From Patescibacteria group bacterium (lineage in GTDB: Bacteria; Patescibacteriota; Patescibacteriia; 2-12-FULL-60-25): a stretch of 12,669 nt of DNA. Made by a program: the position numbers and the translations under genes. Each line of letters opens with the position of its first letter. Positions within the stretch are counted from its first letter, which is position 1. This document shows, one piece after another, positions 1 to 6,103 of the stretch. Below the pieces are notes generated by a model that saw only the letters and a program-made list of their open reading frames with translations, was not told where the DNA came from and did no database searches. The stretch covers positions 1 through 12,669 of the forward strand of contig JAHIUG010000056.1 in NCBI GenBank assembly GCA_018817245.1, given 5' to 3'.

Positions 1-2202
1 ACCGTAAAACGCATAATAGAAAAATGTATTTTAATCGCACATTTAAATGAGCATAAGTATGTTGGCACAGAACACCTCTTGTCTGCACTACTAGCGTCTG
101 AAGACAAACAGCTCATTGCATTTTTCGATCAAAAAAAGGAATTACTTGCAGATTTGAGAGAACAAATTGATCAGGTTCTAAAATCCACAACTCGTTTTCC
201 TGAATTTTCATCTACTGACCAGGGCTTGGAGGAATTGGGTGAAGATATGAGAGTTCCTCCGCCTCGCCAAACCAGAGCTTCCGCGCTTGAGTCATTTGCT
301 CGCGAAATAACCAGGCCAGATCTGGCTGAACTGCTTGATCCTGTAATAGGCCGAGCGCCCGAACTCCAAAGAATGACAGAAATTTTATGTCGACGCACAA
401 AAAATAATCCAGTGTTACTTGGCGATCCGGGAGTTGGAAAAACCGCTGTTGTGGAAGGATTGGCCCAACTTCTTGTTAGCGGGGAAGTTCCTGATAATTT
501 ATACGGCATGCGAATCTTGTCCTTGGATTTGGCACTAACTGTGGCAGGGACAATGTACCGCGGTGAATTTGAAGCCCGCCTTAAACAAATCGTTGAGGAG
601 GCTACCAATGATCCGGATGTAATTTTATTTATTGATGAGATTCACAATATTGTGGGTGCCGGATCAACAACCGGTTCGCTGGATGCGGCAAACATTTTAA
701 AGCCGGCTTTGGCGCGTGGCGAAATTCGCTGCATTGGTGCGACTACTTGGGATGAATACAAAAAACACATTGAACCGGACGCAGCTTTGGATCGACGTTT
801 TCAGGCTGTCACAATTGATCAACCAAATCCTGATGCAACACTCAAAATGCTGCTGGGGCTTGAAAAGCGCTACGCAGATCATCACCAGATACATTATGAG
901 CCTGAAGCTCTTAAGGCTGCGGTTGAGTTGGCTGATCGTTATTTAACAGACCGTCTTTTCCCTGATAAGGCCATTGATCTTATTGACGAAGCTGCGGCCT
1001 CTGTTGTGTCACGACGTAAATCAAGAGAAACCATGGAGCGAGTAACCGCGCTCGAACTCGCCATACAGGTGGCAGAAGACACCAAACTCCTGGCTCTTGA
1101 TAATGAAAATCTGGAAGATGCTGACAGCGCCGAACAAAATGTTATTAGGCTTGAAAAAGAGCGGATCAATTTAATTAAAAAATCCGAGTTGGAAAACGAC
1201 CAAAATCGGCCGATGGTTACAGCTAAAGACATTGCTCAAGTTGTGGCGCGAATGGCAAGTGTCCCGCTCTCCACAATTCTTGCAAGCGAACGCCAACGCC
1301 TTACGCATTTGGAAAAAAATCTGCGCAAACACATCATCGGACAAGATCAGGCAATTAAAGATATGGCTGAGGTCGTGCGTCGCTCCAGATTGGGATTAAC
1401 AGATCACAACCGCCCAAAATCAGCTCTCTTACTGGTTGGTCCTTCGGGAACCGGAAAAACGGAATTGTCGCGCGCCTTGGCAAGAGAACTATTCGGACGC
1501 GAAGACGCGCTCATAAAACTGGACATGTCTGAATTTTCAGAAAGCCACACGGTTTCAAAACTGGTTGGTTCTCCTGCCGGTTATGTTGGATATCGAGAAA
1601 GTACAAAATTAACCGACGCAATTCGCAAGCGCCCGCACTGCGTTGTTTTGTTCGACGAATTTGAAAAATCTCATCAGGATGTACAAAACATGCTTTTACA
1701 AATACTGGAAGACGGACAAATGACAGACAGCACGGGTCGTGTAATCTCATTCAGGCAAAGTTATGTAATCTTAACTTCGAACATAGGTTCGGATAAATTG
1801 GACAGAAAAAATCTTGGATTTGCCGGAGCTGACGACCAAGCTTTTTCTCAAATGGTCAGAGATGAAATCAAAACACATTTTAGACCGGAGCTGCTTAATC
1901 GATTGGACAGGACTATTGTTTTTAATCCGCTGCGCAAAATTCATTTGAAGAAAATCTTACGCAAACAATTAAACGAGATTTTGGAGCGCGTCAATATAAG
2001 CCAGAGCGTTGCGTGTACTGCAGGAGATGATGTTTTGGAATGGCTTTTGTCTCAACCGCTGCCGGCAGAAGAAGGGGCGCGAGCAGTGCGTAGATTGTTA
2101 GAACGAGAGATTACATCCATGATTGGCCGAATGCTTACAGAAAAGCCCGAAATACGTAAAATTAGATTTAAAGTCGGTAAGGAAAAACTCTTAGCTCTAT
2201 AA
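1..2202 (+). CDS. clpC: ClpC-type AAA+ unfoldase, 5' end outside window
   Basis: ATP-driven unfoldase that would feed substrates to the ClpP protease in the cytoplasm. The frame is open from base 1 and reads through a Clp N-terminal repeat (YVGTEHLLSALL, residues 20-31 of the visible part), so the true start is upstream; the TTG at 79 is not the start. 733 residues are visible. AAA domain 1 has Walker A GDPGVGKT (141-148), Walker B ending DE (212-213) and an Arg-finger region ALDRRFQ. The middle linker is short and charged, as in ClpC, not the long coiled coil of ClpB. AAA domain 2 has Walker A GPSGTGKT (480-487), Walker B DE (552-553) and the conserved FRPELLNRLD segment. An LGF tripeptide (605-607) sits where the ClpP-docking loop of ClpA/ClpC/ClpX lies, which supports a protease partner. 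The downstream gene is convergent, so clpC is probably not part of the later cluster. Confidence 0.95.
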   Translation, partial: TVKRIIEKCILIAHLNEHKYVGTEHLLSALLASEDKQLIAFFDQKKELLADLREQIDQVLKSTTRFPEFSSTDQGLEELGEDMRVPPPRQTRASALESFAREITRPDLAELLDPVIGRAPELQRMTEILCRRTKNNPVLLGDPGVGKTAVVEGLAQLLVSGEVPDNLYGMRILSLDLALTVAGTMYRGEFEARLKQIVEEATNDPDVILFIDEIHNIVGAGSTTGSLDAANILKPALARGEIRCIGATTWDEYKKHIEPDAALDRRFQAVTIDQPNPDATLKMLLGLEKRYADHHQIHYEPEALKAAVELADRYLTDRLFPDKAIDLIDEAAASVVSRRKSRETMERVTALELAIQVAEDTKLLALDNENLEDADSAEQNVIRLEKERINLIKKSELENDQNRPMVTAKDIAQVVARMASVPLSTILASERQRLTHLEKNLRKHIIGQDQAIKDMAEVVRRSRLGLTDHNRPKSALLLVGPSGTGKTELSRALARELFGREDALIKLDMSEFSESHTVSKLVGSPAGYVGYRESTKLTDAIRKRPHCVVLFDEFEKSHQDVQNMLLQILEDGQMTDSTGRVISFRQSYVILTSNIGSDKLDRKNLGFAGADDQAFSQMVRDEIKTHFRPELLNRLDRTIVFNPLRKIHLKKILRKQLNEILERVNISQSVACTAGDDVLEWLLSQPLPAEEGARAVRRLLEREITSMIGRMLTEKPEIRKIRFKVGKEKLLAL

Positions 2203-2302
2203 TTACCAAACATTCAATATAAGTAATTAATTGGTATTCAGAAAAAACCATCAAGCAAGCGGTTTATTTGATAGTGGAAAAAATTATTAAAACCTTTAAT
2301 CG

Positions 2303-2339
2303 GAATCATTTATCCGTACGTACGAAAAGATGATACCTT
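2303..2339 (-). repeat. Inverted repeat copy, 3' side of the PaaX/Cas2-like gene
   Basis: This 37-bp sequence is the reverse complement of 2942-2978 with 5 mismatches (32 of 37 match). Positions 2305-2334 are themselves an imperfect palindrome centred on CGTACGTACG with arms reading ATCAT..ATGAT. It lies 12 bp from the stop codon of the minus-strand gene at 2352-2927. It could be a mobile-element end, a regulator binding site, or a transcript-end hairpin; no clear T-run follows it. Confidence 0.85.
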
Positions 2340-2351
2340 TTCTAAAAACTT

Positions 2352-2927
2352 TCATTTAAGTTTAAAATGTTTACAAAGCCATTTATCGCCGGTAAAACGG
2401 CCACACGTTAAATATAAAGTTTCATCACGAGTACCAAGAGCTGAACGGATAAGTTCTACCGCTTCTTCACAGGGATAAGGATAAATCCATACACTGCTTT
2501 GCAGTTTAACCAAATCATTTTTCTTAAGAAAAGCGCGCAGACTGTCTCGAGTCTTATTGAAATCCACCGGGATATCGAAAATAATAACTCGCCATTTCCT
2601 ATCCCATCGTCTGGGTTTATTTATTTTAGTCTCACGTAATTCGTACCTAACTATTTCTTCTTGTCCTTTCGGAGTAACTTTAATCATCTCCTTTCCGTTA
2701 CCATCTATCCAAACTTTGATCAAACCCCGCTTTTGAAGTCGTTTTAAGACAAGATTTAAATTTTTCTTATTACGAGAAACCGGTCTCTTGCGATAAACAG
2801 GTACGGCTTTTGCCAGTCCGGGCATCAAAATGAAGACAGAGCATACGCCCAAAACAGCTATTAATTTTAGTACTGTCTTTGTTATTTCACCGTATTTAAT
2901 ATTTTTCGAACCTCTTTTCTCTGGCAT
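2352..2927 (-). CDS. PaaX-like protein with Cas2-like domain
   Basis: A 191-aa protein. Residues about 15-42 are strongly hydrophobic (ITKTVLKLIAVLG..) and may be a membrane segment or the first helix of a winged helix. Residues about 53-98 look like the rest of a winged helix (NLVLKRLQKRGLIKV..MIKVTPKGQE). Residues 112-165 match the central Cas2-like ferredoxin fold of PaaX-family regulators (KWRVIIFDIP, then SSVWIYPYPCEE); Asp118 is at the place of the Cas2 active-site Asp. Full PaaX is about 300 aa, so this is the short form. No Cas1, other cas gene or CRISPR array is nearby, so a CRISPR role is unlikely. It is convergent with clpC and divergent from the cluster at 3114. Inverted palindromic repeats box it on both sides, 12 and 14 bp away. 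No Shine-Dalgarno precedes the ATG. A regulator is the default reading; a repeat-processing or mobility function is possible but unproven. Confidence 0.85.
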   Translation of the reverse strand: MPEKRGSKNIKYGEITKTVLKLIAVLGVCSVFILMPGLAKAVPVYRKRPVSRNKKNLNLVLKRLQKRGLIKVWIDGNGKEMIKVTPKGQEEIVRYELRETKINKPRRWDRKWRVIIFDIPVDFNKTRDSLRAFLKKNDLVKLQSSVWIYPYPCEEAVELIRSALGTRDETLYLTCGRFTGDKWLCKHFKLK

Positions 2928-2941
2928 ATTTATATGGTCTC

Positions 2942-2978
2942 AAGGTATCATCTTTCCGTACGTACGAGAAGATGATTC
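2942..2978 (+). repeat. Inverted repeat copy, 5' side of the PaaX/Cas2-like gene
   Basis: Partner of 2303-2339 in opposite orientation (32 of 37 match). The inner 30 bp, 2947-2976, form a near-perfect palindrome: arms ATCATCTT and AAGATGAT around CGTACGTACG, with only the two bases next to the core unpaired on each side. It starts 14 bp upstream of the start codon of the minus-strand gene and lies between that gene and the divergent cluster at 3114, so it is also well placed as an operator for either direction. Confidence 0.88.
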
Positions 2979-2992
2979 TGCGTTAACACTAA

Positions 2993-3014
2993 TAATTTTA
3001 CTCTAATTTTACTC
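2993..3014 (+). repeat. Tandem 11-bp direct repeat in divergent intergenic region
   Basis: TAATTTTACTC occurs twice back to back (2993-3003 and 3004-3014) with no mismatch. It lies upstream of the weak promoter candidate at 3043, where a regulator could bind. Function unknown. Confidence 0.6.
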
Positions 3015-3042
3015 TGGCTAGTAAGAAGATGAACATTTGCGA

Positions 3043-3048
3043 TACAAT
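3043..3048 (+). promoter_or_regulatory. Possible -10 element for the 3114 cluster
   Basis: TACAAT resembles a sigma-70 -10 box and lies 65 bp before the ATG at 3114. No good -35 is visible at 17-bp spacing (TAGTAA at 18 bp matches only three of six), so this is a weak call. Confidence 0.25.
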
Positions 3049-3061
3049 GGAGTCGCAGTCT

Positions 3062-3097
3062 TTTTGAATGTGCGATTTTTTAGTACGACATTCAAAA
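3062..3097 (+). promoter_or_regulatory. Leader hairpin or operator upstream of 3114
   Basis: A perfect 10-bp inverted repeat, TTTTGAATGT at 3062-3071 and ACATTCAAAA at 3088-3097, with a 16-nt loop. It ends 16 bp before the start codon at 3114. If the promoter is at about 3043, it would be in the mRNA leader and could affect translation or mRNA stability; as DNA it could be an operator. Confidence 0.5.
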
Positions 3098-3113
3098 TCG
3101 ATATACGAAACTT

Positions 3114-3932
3114 ATGCCAAGAAAATCATTCCAAAAAAGAGGCGGATCGCGTGGTGCCCGTAGACTTGCGCGCACAATGATGTTGGCAACCGCATTAAAC
3201 GCCCAGCAGGCGCAAGACAGTCGACCCACCGGAGACACTCCACTTACAGACGAAAGTCAGTTAACTGACGTGTCACGCCCCTCTCCGCTTGAACTTCCAA
3301 AAAAATCATACGCTCAGGCAGTTGAAATTTCTTCTCAAAGAGACCGTGAGAAAAAAATGATCCAAACCGCTGAGACTTTGGGAAAGGGGCCTGTTGTTCC
3401 GGAACTCACGCCCGCTGCAGCACCGAGCACAGCCGAAGCCGTCTCTCAAGCAAGGGTACGAACAGCTGGTCGCGCAGGTGAAGAGACTGTAGAAGAAGGA
3501 GCACCAAGTGTTAAAAAAGTTGAGGCTGCGGATCTAAGAGCGCAACAGCAACAAGAAGCGCGAAAATTAAAAGCATCAGCCGAACAGCAGGGGTCAAAGC
3601 TCCAACAGGCGCAAAAGAAGATGCAGGAGGGAAAGCGCAAGCAATTGCAAAATCTCTGGCGCTTCATTAACGGCATAGACGCCCTGACCGCCGAAGATAT
3701 TGTGGGCCTCGTCTTAGTTCTTTTTATGATGAACGCTCAGCTTATAAACAAGGTATCCTTTAAATTTGACTGGATACCGGAGCTAAATATATTTGAAACA
3801 GCCGGAATTACATGCGTGGATTGTCTTTTTTGTACTTCAGTCGTCCCAATGTGTTTGCCCGGCTGTATCATAATTTTAATCATACTCGGTATTCTTAGCG
3901 GCACCTCTTCGCTATTAAATCTAATATCTTGA
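3114..3932 (+). CDS. Membrane protein with coiled coil and Cys cluster
   Basis: I do not recognise a named family. The 272-aa product has a basic N-terminus (PRKSFQKRGGSRGARRLAR), a long disordered region rich in Pro, Ala, Ser and Thr (about 30-130), and a Gln/Lys/Glu-rich stretch likely to form a coiled coil (about 133-180). Two hydrophobic segments follow, about 192-212 and 248-271. Between and at the start of the second are five clustered cysteines: CVDCLFC (234-240) and CLPGC (247-251). With two membrane helices, the long N-terminal part and the C-terminus would be on one side, probably the cytoplasm, and the Cys cluster at the outer face; the cluster could bind metal or form disulfides with help from the DsbA-like protein at 5408. 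It is the first gene of the plus-strand cluster and may be a scaffold or inner component of the envelope apparatus. No Shine-Dalgarno is seen. Confidence 0.8.
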   Translation: MPRKSFQKRGGSRGARRLARTMMLATALNAQQAQDSRPTGDTPLTDESQLTDVSRPSPLELPKKSYAQAVEISSQRDREKKMIQTAETLGKGPVVPELTPAAAPSTAEAVSQARVRTAGRAGEETVEEGAPSVKKVEAADLRAQQQQEARKLKASAEQQGSKLQQAQKKMQEGKRKQLQNLWRFINGIDALTAEDIVGLVLVLFMMNAQLINKVSFKFDWIPELNIFETAGITCVDCLFCTSVVPMCLPGCIIILIILGILSGTSSLLNLIS

Positions 3933-3952
3933 ACAATGTGATATTATAGATT

Positions 3953-4076
3953 ACGAATTACGAATTTATACGAATGTCACGAATAGTTAACGAATAATTC
4001 TCCTATACCATATTCGTAACCATTCGCCTGCCTGCCGGCAGGCAGGTAATATTCGTTGCGCGATTCGTCAATTCGT
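3953..4076. repeat. Mirror-arranged ACGAAT / ATTCGT repeat cluster
   Basis: Five ACGAAT copies (3953, 3960, 3970, 3979, 3990) are followed by five copies in the opposite orientation: ATTCGT at 4012, 4051, 4063 and 4071, and one variant ATTCGC at 4022. The cluster fills nearly the whole spacer between the genes ending at 3932 and starting at 4085, so the transcript could fold into a long imperfect hairpin. A 20-bp palindrome (4027-4046) is set inside the right half. It could act as a transcription pause or partial terminator, an mRNA stabiliser, or simply be genomic repeat DNA. Confidence 0.75.
4027..4046. repeat. Perfect 20-bp GC-rich palindrome
   Basis: CCTGCCTGCC followed directly by its own reverse complement, with no loop, in otherwise AT-rich spacer DNA. 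The internal 4-nt unit CCTG is repeated in each arm. No T-run follows, so it is not a classic intrinsic terminator. It looks like a dispersed palindromic repeat unit. Confidence 0.85.
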
Positions 4077-4084
4077 CACCATAT

Positions 4085-5320
4085 ATGACTGAAAAAACCA
4101 AAAAAATACTCTTCATAGCCGGATTCGTTGTCCTGTCCGTTGCAATCGGATTCGCACTGTACTACTTCTTTTTCCGCCCGCTTATCTCGCCCACTGAAGA
4201 GGCTCCAACTGTCCCGGCAGATCAAATTTACGGAGGATTGCCCACGGCCGGAGAAGGTGTACCCGGCGCACCAACAGAAGTATTGCCACCGGGTTTGTTG
4301 CCACCTACTGCGGGAATAACGCCCGGAGAAGCTTTAGAAGGGGAACCATCTCGCGTTACACTCCTGTATGACGCGGTTTCTCAGGCCGTAACTCCATCAC
4401 CGGACGGACAAGGAGCGCGATTTTATGATCCTGATGACGGACGATTTTACCGCGTTAATCCGGACGGCAGCATAACTCGCCTGGGTGACAAACAATTTTT
4501 TAATGTTGAAAATGTGAGCTGGGGACAGAAAACCGATAAAGCTGTCCTGGAATTTCCGGATGGCAGCAACGTCTTGTATGACTTTACAGCAAAAAGACAA
4601 ACCACTCTTCCAAAACACTGGGAAGAATTTGCATTTTCTCCGGATGATGAGCAGATTGTAGCAAAAAGCATAGGAATCGATCCCTCAAACCGCTTTCTGA
4701 TCGTAACCTCACCGGATGGTAATGAAGCGCGAGCCATTGAACCTTTGGGACAGAATGCAAATAAAACAATTGTTGAATGGTCTCCCAATAATCAGGTTAT
4801 TGCATTTGCTCTAACCGGCAAACCTCAACCAGACGGCGCTCAAGAGGTTTTGTTAATTGGAGAAAATCGCGAAAACTTTAAGTCGCTTATTGTTCCGGGT
4901 CGCGGATTTCAGCCAAACTGGTCCCCTACCGGTAAACAAATTTTATACAGCGTGTATCATGAACGAGATGAATTTCGCCCATCTTTATGGGTGTCCGGAG
5001 GCGTTGGCGATCAAATTGGTGAGGATCGTCGAGGTTTAAATCTAAAAACATGGGCAGACAAATGTGCGTGGGTTGATGAAAACGATCTTATTTGCGGGGT
5101 GCCTCAATCTTTGGAAATTGGCGCCGGCTTAGCACCGCAGAATTTCACAAACGTGCCTGATGATGTTTACCGCGTTAATTTACGCACCGGAGTTTCAACT
5201 AAAATCAATACGCCTGATCAAATTTATCCAATCAGCAATCCGGTTGTAAGTGCGGACAAGAGCAAACTGATTTTTTCAGACGCTTCTACCGGAAGATTGT
5301 ATGAGTATGATTTACCTTAA
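4085..5320 (+). CDS. Membrane-anchored TolB-like beta-propeller protein
   Basis: A 411-aa protein with an N-terminal membrane anchor (about residues 8-30, ILFIAGFVVLSVAIGFALYY) following a short Lys-rich cytoplasmic start. A Pro/Gly-rich linker (about 33-80) leads to an outside domain with WD40/PD40-like propeller blades: FSPDDEQIV, WSPNNQVIAFA and WSPTGKQILYS are typical TolB-repeat strands, and several blades begin with a PDG turn. Such propellers usually act as protein-binding platforms; no catalytic signature is visible. There is no lipobox Cys, so it is held by the helix. It sits between the Cys-cluster membrane protein and the DsbA-like gene, so it may be an assembly or docking part of the same envelope system. 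The start ATG has no Shine-Dalgarno and follows the repeat-filled spacer directly. Confidence 0.85.
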   Translation: MTEKTKKILFIAGFVVLSVAIGFALYYFFFRPLISPTEEAPTVPADQIYGGLPTAGEGVPGAPTEVLPPGLLPPTAGITPGEALEGEPSRVTLLYDAVSQAVTPSPDGQGARFYDPDDGRFYRVNPDGSITRLGDKQFFNVENVSWGQKTDKAVLEFPDGSNVLYDFTAKRQTTLPKHWEEFAFSPDDEQIVAKSIGIDPSNRFLIVTSPDGNEARAIEPLGQNANKTIVEWSPNNQVIAFALTGKPQPDGAQEVLLIGENRENFKSLIVPGRGFQPNWSPTGKQILYSVYHERDEFRPSLWVSGGVGDQIGEDRRGLNLKTWADKCAWVDENDLICGVPQSLEIGAGLAPQNFTNVPDDVYRVNLRTGVSTKINTPDQIYPISNPVVSADKSKLIFSDASTGRLYEYDLP

Positions 5321-5400
5321 TTCGCATTTCGCCATTCGCAATTTGCTCTTGGCAATTTTTTTTAACACAAGCGAAGAGCGAAGAGCTAATAGCGAAAACC
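5321..5400. repeat. Mirror-arranged heptamer repeats TTCGC / GCGAA
   Basis: Starting right after the stop codon, TTCGC occurs at 5321, 5328 and 5335 in an exact 7-nt period; after an AT-rich middle, GCGAA occurs at 5371, 5378 and 5392 (spacings 7 and 14). The two halves are inverted relative to each other, so the spacer could fold into an imperfect hairpin. The plan is the same as at 3953-4076 but with a different motif. Confidence 0.7.
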
Positions 5401-5407
5401 GAACCAT

Positions 5408-6103
5408 ATGTTAAAACAACGACGCATTCTTTTATCTCTCAGCATAGTTATCTTCGTGCTGGTTGCCACGGCTTTTACTTTTCGCGTTGTTCAATTCAAA
5501 AAAACGCATTATAAAGTTGGGAGTGTTCCACCTGAAATTGTAAATCAGCTCTTGCCCAAAGATGTACCTATTTCATCAATCCGTCCTCCGGCTTTACGCG
5601 CCATTGATCCGATAAGATACGGCGGCACAACATCTGTCGTCTCAATAATCGAGTACGGAGATTATGAATGCGAGTACTGCCGCCGGATGAGAACTGAAAT
5701 CGATAGCGTTGCCCGTTCATACAACGGATTAGTGCGATTTGTATGGCGCGACTTCCCTATTGAAGAAATTCACAAAGGTTCGACTGAAGTGGCGATTTTT
5801 GCGCGCTGTGCCGCATTGCAAGGAAAGTACTGGCCTATTCATGACGCGCTAATGACAGCGGAAAAACTAAATGAAAAAACTTTGCAACAAATTGCGGACA
5901 GTTTCGGTCTAGACCCGATATTCCAAAAATCATGCCGCCAAGATGCCGCAATGGAACAAATGGTATTGCGAGACTTGTCAGAGGCTCGAGCTGATGGCAT
6001 TAATAGCGCGCCATTTATCTTTGTAGGCACTCAAGCTTTTGACGGATATGTTGATGCGGAAACTTTAAGACAGGCAGTTGAAAAAGCGATTTCTTCAACA
6101 TGA
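5408..6103 (+). CDS. DsbA-like membrane-anchored thiol oxidoreductase
   Basis: A 231-aa protein predicted to form or shuffle disulfides in exported proteins. An N-terminal helix (about residues 7-26) anchors it; the thioredoxin-fold domain faces outward. The active site is CEYC (Cys88, Cys91) after the strand VVSIIEYGDYE, and the cis-Pro is Pro202 in INSAPFIFVG. The helical insert has ARCAALQGKYWPIHDAL, typical of the BdbD/DsbA group in Gram-positive and CPR bacteria. Cys134 and Cys176 are extra cysteines. No VKOR or DsbB partner is in the window. The stop codon overlaps the next start in ATGA (6100-6103), so the two genes are probably translationally coupled. The next three products each carry an eight-Cys exported module, which makes them obvious candidate substrates. 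This substrate link is inferred from context. Confidence 0.93.
   Translation: MLKQRRILLSLSIVIFVLVATAFTFRVVQFKKTHYKVGSVPPEIVNQLLPKDVPISSIRPPALRAIDPIRYGGTTSVVSIIEYGDYECEYCRRMRTEIDSVARSYNGLVRFVWRDFPIEEIHKGSTEVAIFARCAALQGKYWPIHDALMTAEKLNEKTLQQIADSFGLDPIFQKSCRQDAAMEQMVLRDLSEARADGINSAPFIFVGTQAFDGYVDAETLRQAVEKAISST

Noticed and set aside
79..81. TTG start for clpC
   Set aside because: The frame upstream to base 1 encodes the conserved Clp N-terminal repeat, so the gene starts outside the window.
171..608. Minus-strand reading frame inside clpC
   Set aside because: Antisense shadow of a strongly conserved AAA+ coding region, with no family features of its own.
2205..2241. Intrinsic terminator after clpC
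   Set aside because: TACCAA/TTGGTA is only a 6-bp stem with a loop of about 20 nt and no T-run; too weak to call. The rest of 2203-2302 is plain AT-rich spacer.
2352..2927. Cas2 of a CRISPR-Cas system
   Set aside because: The Cas2-like fold is set behind a winged-helix-like part as in PaaX, and there is no Cas1, other cas gene or repeat-spacer array in the window.
3953..4076. CRISPR array
   Set aside because: Repeat units are only 6 nt, irregularly spaced, and switch orientation halfway.
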